Below, in pieces: positions 27,060 to 35,390 of a DNA stretch of 64,000 nt. The notes under the pieces were generated by a model. The model was not told the DNA's origin, searched no databases, and worked only from the letters and a program-made list of their open reading frames with translations. Position 1 is the stretch's first letter. Every line of letters starts with the position of its first letter. The translations under genes and the position numbers were made by a program. Source of the stretch: Lewinellaceae bacterium (GTDB lineage Bacteria; Bacteroidota; Bacteroidia; Chitinophagales; Saprospiraceae); contig JACJYA010000023.1 in NCBI GenBank assembly GCA_020636315.1, forward strand, positions 1 to 64,000, given 5' to 3'.

Positions 27060-27071
27060 GAACGTCCGTTC
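27060..27071. promoter_or_regulatory. TetR-type operator candidate before the regulator gene
   Basis: GAACGTCCGTTC fits the dyad GAAYGNNCGTTC, shared with two sites before the SDR gene. It lies upstream of the regulator start and just after the SDR stop, consistent with autorepression. Confidence 0.55.
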
Positions 27072-27090
27072 CAAATAGAGATAAAATTTT

Positions 27091-27846
27091 TTAGCTCAGC
27101 ACCGGATTGACATTGATCCCGCCGTCGATGTTGTACTCCGCACCGGTGATGTACCAGGCGTCATCGGAAGCGAGGAAGGCGACCAGTTTGGCGATGGCCT
27201 CCGGGCTGCCGAACTGTTTCAGCGGGATGCGTTCCTGCATGGCGCCGGCAAACTGGTGAATGGCTTCCTGCGGCATGCCGGTCTTCCCGAAGATGGGCGT
27301 ATTGACCGGTCCGGGGTTGACGGCGTTGACGCGGATCCTGCGGGGCGCCAGCTCGGTGGCGGCGGTTCGGGTGAAAGAATTGAGGGCGGCCTTGCTGGCG
27401 GCGTAGATGGCCGTGTTGGGCATGCCGGTATAGGCGTTGACGGACGATAGGTTGATCACCGCGGCGCCGTCGTTGAGGAGGGGCAGGAATTTCTGGAGGG
27501 TGAATACTGCGCCCTTGAAGTTGATGTCCATCTGGCTGTCGTACACCTCTTCGGATATCTGCCCGACCGGGGCGGGGGAGAAGATGCCGGCGTTGATAAA
27601 GAGGATATCTACTTTGCCGAATTCCTGTTCGACTTCCTTCACCAGGCTATCCAGATCGGAGAGCTTGGCCTGGTCGGCGACGATGCCCCGCGCGCCCAGC
27701 TCGGCGGCGGCAGTGGCTACCTTCTCAGCGTTGCGGCCGGTAATAGCGACTCTGGCGCCATTGGCTGCGAATTCCCGGGCGGCGGCGTAGCCGATCCCGC
27801 TGTTTCCACCGGTTACTACGGCTACCTTTCCATTTAAATTGCTCAT
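27091..27846 (-). CDS. Short-chain dehydrogenase/reductase (SDR) family oxidoreductase
   Basis: 251 residues, a classical SDR. The cofactor site is TGGNSGIG (about 12-19), followed by NAG (about 88-90). The catalytic Ser lies in INLSSVNAYTG (about 137) and the YxxxK motif is YAASKAAL (about 150). The C-terminus ITGAEYNIDGGINVNPVLS is typical. It reduces or oxidises a small alcohol or ketone with NAD(P)(H) in the cytoplasm; the substrate is unknown. I chose the ATG at 27,846 because the longer frame adds a non-SDR leader and covers the operator-like sites. TetR-family regulators next to SDR genes often respond to electrophiles or quinones, which is only an analogy here. Confidence 0.92.
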   Translation of the reverse strand: MSNLNGKVAVVTGGNSGIGYAAAREFAANGARVAITGRNAEKVATAAAELGARGIVADQAKLSDLDSLVKEVEQEFGKVDILFINAGIFSPAPVGQISEEVYDSQMDINFKGAVFTLQKFLPLLNDGAAVINLSSVNAYTGMPNTAIYAASKAALNSFTRTAATELAPRRIRVNAVNPGPVNTPIFGKTGMPQEAIHQFAGAMQERIPLKQFGSPEAIAKLVAFLASDDAWYITGAEYNIDGGINVNPVLS

Positions 27847-27880
27847 TGTTTTGATCTGTTTTGGTTGTGTGAATAATATT

Positions 27881-27894
27881 AGAATGATCGTTCT
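27881..27894. promoter_or_regulatory. TetR-type operator candidate 1 before the SDR gene
   Basis: AGAATGATCGTTCT is a near-perfect dyad (GAAYGNNCGTTC core), 35 bp upstream of the SDR ATG and so within its likely promoter. Confidence 0.6.
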
Positions 27895-27948
27895 GAATAC
27901 AAAGGTGTGATATTGGAATGAATATTCCAAATAAAAAATGATTTTTTG

Positions 27949-27960
27949 GAATGATCGTTC
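27949..27960. promoter_or_regulatory. TetR-type operator candidate 2 before the SDR gene
   Basis: GAATGATCGTTC repeats the core of the site at 27,881. A different palindrome, TTGGAATGAATATTCCAA, lies between them at 27,913-27,930. The rest of 27,847-28,151 holds no gene. Confidence 0.6.
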
Positions 27961-28151
27961 TGTTTAATCTCTGTTTTTTCAGGTAGGATAGAACACGGCC
28001 GCTGTTACCCATAGCTATAGCAGCGCCAGGCGATGACAAAAAAAGCGGGACACCTCGCCTTCGAAAGGGAAATGCTTGTAGCATTCTAATCAATCCTCCG
28101 TTCCTTCAGTCAATCATTCCTTCCTTCATGCCAGCCTCCGGAGCGCCCTCA

Positions 28152-30014
28152 TCAATAACTCAGCCCATACCCGAACTCATACAACGGTGCTTCCGAATCG
28201 TAAGGCACGTCCGGTTTCTGTTGGCGGACGGCCTCCATGGAGGAGGGGAGTTCTAAAGGCAGCCTTCCCTGTGGTTTGGCTTTGCCAAATATAACGTCCA
28301 GCAAGGCGGCATCGCTGGCGCCGAAGTTAGCCAGCACCGCTTTGGCCCGGGCGTTGATCTCCGGGATGACGGCGGGGCGGTCGAGGTAAATATCCACAAT
28401 GGTGGGGACGGTATTGAGCAAATTAAGGATCTTTTCTTTTTCTTCTCCTTTGAAGTCGAGGTCGCCATGGTGGAAGCTGCGGGCGAAGGAATTATCGGTT
28501 TCCACGGGGTACCAGGGGGTATTGAGGCGGAGAATGGCCAGATCGGCTTCTTTGGGGCTTTCTACTACGGTTCCGTATTGGGCGGCCACCGTAGAGTCCA
28601 GGTTTTCTATGTAGATTTTGGGTTTTCCCATTTGCAGGGGCAGCATACCGCTTTCGTTTTTCAGCAGCGTCATGGCGCGGCGCTGGGCGTCCTTGCCCGC
28701 TTCAACAAATTCAGGTTTGCCCACTACCGCTTCAACCTTGTCCTGATCGATATAGGGGTCATCGAAAAGGCCCAGCTGGAATTTCATCCTCAGGATGCGC
28801 CGGATGGATTCGTTCAACCGCTCTTCGCTGAGGCGGCCCTCGTTCACCAACTGCACAACGGCTTCCGGAGCGGCCTCTCCGCCAAACTGGTCAACGCCGG
28901 CCTCCAGGATCCGAAGCACGCGGTCTTCGAGGCTCAATTCTTCCACGCCCCAGGCCCGGGCTTTCCAGACGACGCCTTCCCCCATGGGAGTATCAGTGAG
29001 CAGGCCCCAGTCCGTGCAAACTACGCCGTCGTAGCCGAATTTTTCGCGCAGCAGGCCGGTGATGATGGCCTTGTTGTAGGAAAAGCCCACCTCTTCATAT
29101 TCCAGCCCGGTGGGCACGCCGTAGTAGGGCATGATAGCAGCCGTGTGAGCCTCAAAAGCTGCCTCGAAGGGGATGAGGTGGTAGTCGAAATTGTTGCCCG
29201 GGTAGGCCTGTCCTTTGTGGAAGGAGAAGTGAGGGTCGAGCCCTTCCCGCTGAGGACCGCCGCCGGGAAAGTGTTTTGTCATACAGGCCACCCCGTTCGA
29301 GTCAAGCACTTCACCCTGGAACCCCAGGATGTAGGCCTTTCCCAGGCGCGCCGACAGTTCGGCATCCTCCCCGAAGGTGCCGCTGATGCGGGCCCAGCGG
29401 GGCTCGGTGGCCAGGTCGATGGAAGGGTGCAGGGCTTCGCGGATGCCCAATGCCAGGTACTCCTGCCGGGCGATGTCGGCAAACTCCCGCATGAGGGCCG
29501 TATCGCCGATGGCGGCAAAGCCGAGCTGCTCGGGCCATTGGGAGAAACCTTTGGCTTCCATGGCAAAGATGGATTTACTGAAGTAATGCCTGGGGTCGGA
29601 CGCAATGGTGATGGGGATACCCAGGCGGCTGTCCTCCGCCACCTTCTGGATGCTGTTGTACCATTCGGCCATCGCCTGCACGGAAGGAATGGCCCAGATG
29701 TTGAAGTGGTTCAGGTGCTTTTCCTGAACGAGCAGAGAAGCACTGACGCGGGGCCGCCCGAAGACGATCACCGGCTCATCGCTGACAGCACCATCTTCCG
29801 GAATGCCCGCTCCGCTGATGAACAGCATGCCGGCCTTTTCTTCTACTGTCATCTGTTCCAGCAGGTCATCTACCCGGGCATCGATGGGCTTAGTGGGGTC
29901 TTCGTAAATATCTATTTGCCCGTTTTTGTTGAGGTCGTGATGGGGCGCCTCTTTGTGGTTGGCAGAACAGGCGGCCAGCAGGGCCAGGAATAGCAGGAGT
30001 GGGGCCTTTTTCAT
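28152..30014 (-). CDS. Glycoside hydrolase family 3 lipoprotein
   Basis: 620 residues. A lipoprotein signal ends in LLAACS. Next is a Ca-binding-like loop, DLNKNGQIDIYED (about 28-40). The GH3 N-terminal barrel follows: SRLGIPITIASDPRHYF, KHFPGGG (about 250) and the catalytic Asp region YDGVVCTDWGLLTD (about 335). The C-terminal GH3 alpha/beta sandwich spans about 440-620 and ends LYEFGYGLSY. Family members are exo-acting beta-glucosidases, xylosidases or N-acetylglucosaminidases; KHFPGGG and TDWG favour a beta-glucosidase-like enzyme. It should be anchored in the periplasm or at the outer-membrane surface. No SusCD pair is adjacent. Confidence 0.9.
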   Translation of the reverse strand: MKKAPLLLFLALLAACSANHKEAPHHDLNKNGQIDIYEDPTKPIDARVDDLLEQMTVEEKAGMLFISGAGIPEDGAVSDEPVIVFGRPRVSASLLVQEKHLNHFNIWAIPSVQAMAEWYNSIQKVAEDSRLGIPITIASDPRHYFSKSIFAMEAKGFSQWPEQLGFAAIGDTALMREFADIARQEYLALGIREALHPSIDLATEPRWARISGTFGEDAELSARLGKAYILGFQGEVLDSNGVACMTKHFPGGGPQREGLDPHFSFHKGQAYPGNNFDYHLIPFEAAFEAHTAAIMPYYGVPTGLEYEEVGFSYNKAIITGLLREKFGYDGVVCTDWGLLTDTPMGEGVVWKARAWGVEELSLEDRVLRILEAGVDQFGGEAAPEAVVQLVNEGRLSEERLNESIRRILRMKFQLGLFDDPYIDQDKVEAVVGKPEFVEAGKDAQRRAMTLLKNESGMLPLQMGKPKIYIENLDSTVAAQYGTVVESPKEADLAILRLNTPWYPVETDNSFARSFHHGDLDFKGEEKEKILNLLNTVPTIVDIYLDRPAVIPEINARAKAVLANFGASDAALLDVIFGKAKPQGRLPLELPSSMEAVRQQKPDVPYDSEAPLYEFGYGLSY

Positions 30015-30541
30015 AGTTCAATGTTTGGATGGTAAGAAGAGTTAGACAATATTTATGGCAACCGTTACTGCTTTGAGTGTATAGTTTTCGGGGGCTATTC
30101 CAGTAGCAATTGTTAGATGGCTATATGGTTATGCGAATCCAGGGCTAAAACGTCCTGTAGGGACGACATATCGGAAGACGTGGCCCCGAGTTAGGGACGA
30201 CCCGTGCCGTAGGTACGGGACATAGCGATCAGGCCAACGCCGATGTGCCGTACCTACGGCACGGAGGTTCATTTTTCACCATTTTTTTACCGATATTTTG
30301 TACCTAACGGCACAATATCTAAGTATCCGGCCGGCGCCGGTAGTCAAATCGCCCCCATTTAGCTCTGGATTCGCATATTGGTTATATTGTTATACGCATT
30401 GCAGCCGGCTACTTTTTTCTTTAAGGTAGTGAATTTTACGGATCACCGCCGCTCCGGTTCCGCCCCCTAACCCCTAAAGGGGGAATTGGCCGGGGCGGCG
30501 GCACTCCGTCAGGAACGAATCCCGAATCAACGAATCCCGAA
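30015..30541 (+). other. Noncoding interval with REP-like palindromes
   Basis: About 530 bp without a gene. It holds the inverted repeat listed at 30,202-30,264, a small hairpin near 30,150 (CGTCCTGTAGGGACG), a degenerate relative (TACCTAACGGCAC) near 30,301, and a GC-rich CCGCCCC...GGGGCGG hairpin near 30,460-30,497. Confidence 0.6.
30202..30264. repeat. REP-like inverted repeat
   Basis: CCGTGCCGTAGGTACGG (30,202-30,218) and its exact complement (30,248-30,264) are separated by 29 bp. Palindromes of this form are dispersed in many Bacteroidota genomes, often moved by RAYT transposases; none is in this window. Confidence 0.75.
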
Positions 30542-31006
30542 TCACCCCACCGGCACCCCAACCCCCCACTTCACCTGGGTCATCACGAAGGAGCTCTGTA
30601 CGTTGCCGATGTTATCGAGCGCCGCCAGCTTGTTGACGATGAAATCCTGATACGCTTTCATATCGGTGGAGACCACTTTTAACAGGTAGTCGAACATACC
30701 GGCGATGTGGTAGCATTCTACTACTTCATTCAGATGGAGGACCTCATCCTCGAATTGCCGGAGGAAGGCCTGGGCGTGTTCCTTGAGCTGCACATTGCAA
30801 TAAGCCACCAGTTGGAACCCCATCTTTTCTTTATCCAGCAGGGCGGCGTAACCACGAATGTAGCCGTTTTCTTCCAGCCGGCGGATCCTCTCGTAAACGG
30901 GAGTGGTGGTCATTCCAAGCCGGGCGGCGATCTCCTTGTTCGTGTATTTGGCATTCTCCTGGAGCAGGGTCAGAATACGCAGGTCGGTGGCATCGAGGGG
31001 CTTCAT
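30542..31006 (-). CDS. Lrp/AsnC family transcriptional regulator
   Basis: 154 residues. An AsnC-type winged helix (DATDLRILTLLQENAKYTNK and IAARLGMTTTPVYERIRRLE, residues about 4-47) is followed by a RAM ligand domain (VVECYHIAGMFDYLLKVVST, about 96-115). It binds DNA as an octamer-type assembly and responds to amino acids. It is divergent from the PLP enzyme gene at 31,186 with a 180-bp shared promoter region, so that gene is its most likely target, along with itself. Confidence 0.93.
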   Translation of the reverse strand: MKPLDATDLRILTLLQENAKYTNKEIAARLGMTTTPVYERIRRLEENGYIRGYAALLDKEKMGFQLVAYCNVQLKEHAQAFLRQFEDEVLHLNEVVECYHIAGMFDYLLKVVSTDMKAYQDFIVNKLAALDNIGNVQSSFVMTQVKWGVGVPVG

Positions 31007-31134
31007 GGGCGAAAAATTTTCTGCAGTGAGGTTACAAATGAAAGGTATTTGATTACATTTTCTTATTAAAGTGTAAAATTAAGTTTTATTTTCTTTGAAT
31101 GATATTCATCATGGGAAAATAATCTACCGGGAGC

Positions 31135-31142
31135 TACCTTTG
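31135..31142 (+). promoter_or_regulatory. Candidate -7 promoter box of the Cys/Met PLP enzyme gene
   Basis: TACCTTTG matches TAnnTTTG and lies 43 bp before the ATG at 31,186. The AT-rich DNA upstream (31,030-31,125) is the likely Lrp-binding region. Confidence 0.5.
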
Positions 31143-31185
31143 TAAGGTAATAACTGCACTTTCCCTAACCAAATAAAGTGATAAA

Positions 31186-32469
31186 ATGCCCTACCAGAAA
31201 TTTCAACCGGAGAGCCTGATGATGTCTTACGGCCACAAATCAGGCATGGCCAGGGGCGCCGTGAAAGCCCCGCTTTATCAAACTTCTACCTTCGCCTTCG
31301 AAACGGCAGAAGAGGGCAAGGATTACTTCGAATTGGCCTACGGCCTGCGCGAACCGTTGAACGGAGAAGCCCCCGGCATGATCTACAGCCGCCTGGACAA
31401 CCCCAACCTGGAGATCCTGGAGAAGCGGCTCAGCCTGTGGGACGAGGCCGAGGCCTGCGCCGTTTTTGCCAGTGGCATGGCAGCGATCTCCACCACAGTT
31501 TTCGAATTCCTGAAGCCGGGTGACGTATTGCTGTACAGCAGCCCGCTGTACGGGGGCACCGTTCATTTTATTACCGAGGTGCTTACGCGCTATGGCATAG
31601 AGGTAGTTCCTTTCTATTACGATCAGCAACCGGAAGCGATCCTTCGGCAGCTCAAGGCCAGCAATCAGGTCCACCGGCTGGCCATGGTCTATATCGAAAC
31701 CCCGGCCAATCCAACCAATACGCTGATCGACATACAGTCCATGAGCAAAATGGCATCAGCGCTTTCTACTGAAGGCCGGCAGGTGCTTACCGTGGTTGAC
31801 AATACCTACATGGGGCCTCTCTGGCAACATCCGCTCCAATTGGGCGCCGACCTGGTGCTCTACTCCGCCACCAAATACATCGGCGGCCATAGCGATGTGA
31901 TCGCCGGCGCCGTTCTGGGAAATGAGCCCCTCATCAGCCGGATCAAAGTTCTGCGCACTTTCTTCGGAAGTATGGCCAGCCCCTTTGACGCCTGGCTGCT
32001 CACCCGCAGCCTGGAAACCCTGAAGCTCCGCATGGAGAAGCAAACCCGCAACGCCCAGCGCGTCGCCCGCTTCCTTCAGCACCATCCTATGGTAGAGAAC
32101 GTCCACTATCTGGGCCTGCTTACCGAGGCAGATGGCGAACAGTACCGGATCTATGAACGGCAGTGCAGCGCTCCCGGCGCTATGTTGGCCTTTGAAGTTA
32201 AGGGAGGGGAAAAAGAAGCTTTTGCCTTTCTCAATAATCTGAAGCTGGTAAAACTGGCCGTCAGCCTAGGTAGTACTGAATCGCTGGCGCAACATCCGGC
32301 AACCATGACCCATGCCGGCATTCCCGCAGAGATTCTGGCTGAAATGGGTATCTCCGAAAACCTGGTCCGCCTGTCGGTAGGGATAGAAAATGTGCGGGAC
32401 CTGATCTCGGATATTGAGTTTGCGCTGGAAAAGGCGGCGGAGGTGCAGGAGGCGGAGATGGTGGGTTGA
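31186..32469 (+). CDS. Cys/Met metabolism PLP-dependent enzyme (gamma-lyase/gamma-synthase family)
   Basis: 427 residues. The Schiff-base Lys lies in LYSATKYIGGHSDV (about 230). Other fold motifs are YSRLDNPNLEILEKRL, FASGMAAISTTVFEFL and VVDNTYMGPLWQHPLQLGAD. The enzyme acts on sulfur amino acids: cystathionine gamma-synthase or -lyase, O-acetylhomoserine sulfhydrylase or methionine gamma-lyase. In true methionine gamma-lyase the loop reads LYGC; here it is SPLYGGTVHF with Gly, so I do not call methionine gamma-lyase. The divergent Lrp regulator suggests control by amino-acid supply. A strong terminator follows. Confidence 0.9.
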   Translation: MPYQKFQPESLMMSYGHKSGMARGAVKAPLYQTSTFAFETAEEGKDYFELAYGLREPLNGEAPGMIYSRLDNPNLEILEKRLSLWDEAEACAVFASGMAAISTTVFEFLKPGDVLLYSSPLYGGTVHFITEVLTRYGIEVVPFYYDQQPEAILRQLKASNQVHRLAMVYIETPANPTNTLIDIQSMSKMASALSTEGRQVLTVVDNTYMGPLWQHPLQLGADLVLYSATKYIGGHSDVIAGAVLGNEPLISRIKVLRTFFGSMASPFDAWLLTRSLETLKLRMEKQTRNAQRVARFLQHHPMVENVHYLGLLTEADGEQYRIYERQCSAPGAMLAFEVKGGEKEAFAFLNNLKLVKLAVSLGSTESLAQHPATMTHAGIPAEILAEMGISENLVRLSVGIENVRDLISDIEFALEKAAEVQEAEMVG

Positions 32470-32491
32470 CGAGTGGTGTTGGCTAGAGTGA

Positions 32492-32526
32492 AACCTTTGA
32501 GGTTTCGAAAACCTCAAAGGTTTTTT
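32492..32526 (+). terminator. Rho-independent terminator after the PLP enzyme gene
   Basis: The 14-bp perfect stem AACCTTTGAGGTTT / AAACCTCAAAGGTT with loop CGA is followed by a T run (32,521-32,526). Confidence 0.88.
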
Positions 32527-32582
32527 AGTTCAACCAAAAATCGGTTTGTATCTTCCGGCGTGATCACAAACGACAAATTGAT

Positions 32583-33131
32583 ATGACCCGCGACGAAGCG
32601 TACACCCTGCTTACCGAAATGACCGAAACGGAATCTCTTCTGCGCCATGCCCGCACGGTAGAACTCGTAATGCGGGCCCTGGCGCGCCACTTTGAGGAAG
32701 ACGAAGAAAAATTTGCCGTCACCGGCCTGTTGCACGATGCCGATTATGAGAAGTATCCGGATCAGCACCCCGGCGTTATCGTTGCCCGCCTGAGGGAAAG
32801 GGGCGAAGAAGAAATAGCGCACGCCATTGCCGGCCATTACACCAAATGGAATGTGCCCCGCAATTCCCTGCTGGATAAATGTATTGTTGCTGCCGATGAG
32901 CTGACGGGATTTATATACGCCGCCGCCCTCATCCGGCCCACCCGCATTGAAGGGATGAACGCCAAATCCGTGCTCAAGAAACTGAAGACGAAATCTTTTG
33001 CCGCCAGTGTTGACCGGGAGGAGGTGCGCAAGGGAGCGGAACTTCTGGGCTGGGAGCTGAGGGAACTGATTGACTTCATCATCCCGGTGCTGGAGGCGCA
33101 TAAAGAGGAGCTGGAGTTGGGGGCGCCATAG
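32583..33131 (+). CDS. HD domain protein
   Basis: 182 residues. The HD metal motif is split over RHARTVELVMRALARHF (about 21) and TGLLHDADYEKYPDQHPGV (about 48-66), with a further His in AGHYTKWN (about 80) and Asp in AADELTGF (about 102). The pattern is that of HDIG/YedJ-like small phosphohydrolases acting on nucleotides or related molecules in the cytoplasm. The substrate is unknown. It starts 60 bp after the terminator, so it has its own promoter. Confidence 0.87.
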   Translation: MTRDEAYTLLTEMTETESLLRHARTVELVMRALARHFEEDEEKFAVTGLLHDADYEKYPDQHPGVIVARLRERGEEEIAHAIAGHYTKWNVPRNSLLDKCIVAADELTGFIYAAALIRPTRIEGMNAKSVLKKLKTKSFAASVDREEVRKGAELLGWELRELIDFIIPVLEAHKEELELGAP

Positions 33132-33434
33132 ATAGAAAGGCGTAGTACTGTTTTTTATGAAATTGTCGATAATCGGGCGCCATCGGGTTGGCCAAGCCGC
33201 TTTTTTCCTTTCAAAAACCAAATTAAGTGAAGATTAAGTGACGTTTAATCCGGATTTAGCCGCCTTTAATTGTGGATTTAGCCATCCTTAAGCGGAGAGG
33301 CTTTCCTTTGCATCAGGTTCTTGGCCAAGTCAGTTCAAACAAAAGAGAAAATTACACATTAACCCCTGGCGCCGGTTTCGGCATTCTTTCCAAGAACCCT
33401 GACGAAAAAGGCGCCTGTATAAAACCAATCACTT
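33132..33434 (+). other. Noncoding interval
   Basis: About 300 bp between the HD gene and an orphan small-protein gene. I see only repeated AAGTGA/TTTAA stretches (33,220-33,290), no supportable gene and no clear promoter. Confidence 0.4.
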
Positions 33435-33875
33435 ATGTTGACTGTAGAAAATGTCATCCCCAAGGCTTTGTTTGCCATCAGCGGAAACGTACACCTTCAC
33501 GAAAGCGCATCCAGCAAAGACCTTCCCGCTGCTCCTCCCATCAACATCGTACAACGCGACCAGAACGTTTACGTCCACTTCGTGTGGCAGCAGAATGGCT
33601 GGCTGGGCAAGATGCTGTCTTCCAGCTGCCGCTGGGAAGCCCGCGTATATCTCGAGCAGATGGGCGCCGGTGAAGTGAACAACCCCGCACCTGTAAGCAT
33701 TTCCTACAAGCGCGCCGCTTCCGCCGGCTACAGCGGTGTAATAACCCTGCCGGCATACTCCCTGCCTGAGGGCGCCTATAAGGTTGTCGCCACCCTGATG
33801 CTGCACGGCCCGCAGGGCCCGACCCCGATCTCGGCATTCGAAGAAGTCGGCCTGCTTCAGGTGTATGAAGACTAA
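33435..33875 (+). CDS. Small protein of unknown function, beta-rich
   Basis: 146 residues with no signal peptide and no family I recognise. It is predicted mostly beta: NVYVHFVWQQNGWLGKMLSS (about 45), CRWEARVYLEQMG (about 65) and YKVVATLMLHGPQGPTPISA (about 115), ending EEVGLLQVYED. The C-terminal third resembles the end of the next gene's product (YRFTAIVHLEDGAPDG...FSSGLIQLFSE), so the two look like variants of one domain. A hairpin terminator follows. The BTAD regulator at 35,391 is the nearest candidate controller. The role is unknown. Confidence 0.75.
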   Translation: MLTVENVIPKALFAISGNVHLHESASSKDLPAAPPINIVQRDQNVYVHFVWQQNGWLGKMLSSSCRWEARVYLEQMGAGEVNNPAPVSISYKRAASAGYSGVITLPAYSLPEGAYKVVATLMLHGPQGPTPISAFEEVGLLQVYED

Positions 33876-33907
33876 TGCATAGTCTTTCCTGACAGCATAC
33901 AACAAGC

Positions 33908-33940
33908 AAAGGGGTTGCCGGGCGGTAGCCCCTTTCTTGT
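33908..33940 (+). terminator. Terminator-like hairpin
   Basis: AAAGGGGTTGCC (33,908-33,919) pairs with GGTAGCCCCTTT (33,924-33,935) with two G-T or mismatched positions, followed by a T-rich CTTGTT. Confidence 0.65.
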
Positions 33941-33980
33941 TCGCCACCAACCCATTACATTACTCCAAAAACCATAAGTT

Positions 33981-34933
33981 ATGATCCAGGAAAACATCCT
34001 GCAATCCATCGCGGAATCAGCCGGTGCTCCTGAGGCCGGATTTTTCATCCATCATTATTCCCCCCAAGATAAATATTACGTATTTTTATTGATGATAAGG
34101 CTGAGGTGTGGATGGTAAGCAAGCCTTATGCCACCGAACACCATTGTGAAAATGCCCGGCAACGGTTCCGGGAGGGGCAGTTTCTCGCCGATGTCAGAGA
34201 AGAAGAGCAAGGGTTCTTTGCCGAGTTCAAAACTGAGGGAGGCAAAGCCGCCGGCTGGAGCCCGGTATATGCCGAAGAGGAAAGGGCGGAGGAATCCGTC
34301 CGCCAGGTGGAATCCGGGGGAGTGAAGGCCGAAGTTCCTCATTCCCCGGGAAATGAAACCGGCGCGGGCGAAACTTCACCACCGAGGCACAGTTTTCGGC
34401 TCGATTTTTACCAGGCAGGCCCGAAGGACCCTGTTCGCGGGCGGATCGAATATTCCCTGACCCAGGAAAGCACTGCTTTTCAGGGTATGGACATGGCGGC
34501 CATCCGGGCTTTTGTCAGCCAGTTTCTGGGAAAGGGAGCTGTCGCCGAAACTCATGCTATGCCGGACAGTGGCAGTGGTAAACTCCAAATATATCAGGGC
34601 GGCGAGCCGGTAGAGAAGTCGCTCTTCGTCACAGGACAACCGCTGGAAGTGGTTCCGGAGATGAACCTTCCTGATGGAGTGGCCTTTAAGGTTTACATTT
34701 ACGCCAGGCCGCTGAGTGGCCAGCGGGAATCGCTTATCGGGACACGCCAGGCGGCAACAGGGGGAGGGCCGCTGCGAACCCCGGTATTCATCGGTTCACT
34801 GGAAACGGGCTTGTATCGCTTTACAGCCATCGTCCACCTGGAGGACGGTGCTCCGGATGGGCAGCCAGCCACGAGGTCCTTTTCCAGCGGCTTAATCCAG
34901 CTCTTCTCAGAAACGGAAGCAGCGGTTTCGTGA
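33981..34933 (+). pseudogene. Orphan protein related to the preceding gene, with one frameshift near 34,083
   Basis: An ATG at 33,981 opens a frame (MIQENILQSIAESAGAPEAG...YSPQDKYYVF) that dies at 34,124. A second frame continues to 34,933 (IDDKAEVWMVSKPYATEHH onward). Adding one T to the five-T run at 34,083-34,087 joins them smoothly as YYVFFIDDKAEVW, giving about 317 residues. I therefore treat this as one gene with a one-base undercall or mutation. The N-terminal part could be a small sensory or effector domain. The middle (about 80-150) is charged and low-complexity. The last 120 residues resemble the preceding small protein. No known family is recognised. Confidence 0.6.
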
Positions 34934-35113
34934 ACCATTCGCTACCCTGCTTTTATTTTCACAAAAAAAACATTAACTTAAACAGGATATGAAAAAAACA
35001 TCAAAATGGCATTGGCGCCCTGGCTGATGCCTGATTTGAAAAACACCCAAAAACCATGATGATGGACAAACCACTCTTTCCTATTGTTTTCCGGGGATTG
35101 GTTTTCAGTTACG

Positions 35114-35281
35114 GCTAGGAGCCTGTCGGAGAAGCACTTGATGGCCTGCGAACGGAAAATATTGTTCTGCACTTCGTTGCTCCTCAGTCGCGTAGCACCA
35201 CTATGCTCCTTCATCGCGCCTCGTTCAGAATAATATTTGCTCGTTCTCGCCTCACCAACACTTCTCCGACAGGCTCCTAGC
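35114..35281. mobile_element. MITE-like inverted-repeat element
   Basis: A 168-bp element has perfect 21-nt terminal inverted repeats (left 35,114-35,134, beginning GCTAGGAGCCTGTCGG; right 35,261-35,281). Behind them the two halves stay imperfectly complementary, so the whole folds into a long hairpin. No transposase frame is inside. The left half resembles the segment at 13,474-13,535. The flanking DNA of 34,934-35,390 holds no gene. Confidence 0.75.
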
Positions 35282-35390
35282 GGCGAAAGGCGGCAAAATG
35301 CCAGGGGACTCTCTGGTGTGGTAACGCCTTCATGTTTGAAAGTATTAAGTAGTGTAGGAATTTTTATTGCCGAATGAAAACGGAGCCCCA

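Noticed and set aside
28467..29993. A 508-codon plus-strand frame opposite the GH3 gene
   Set aside because: It is the antisense shadow of a clear GH3 lipoprotein gene.
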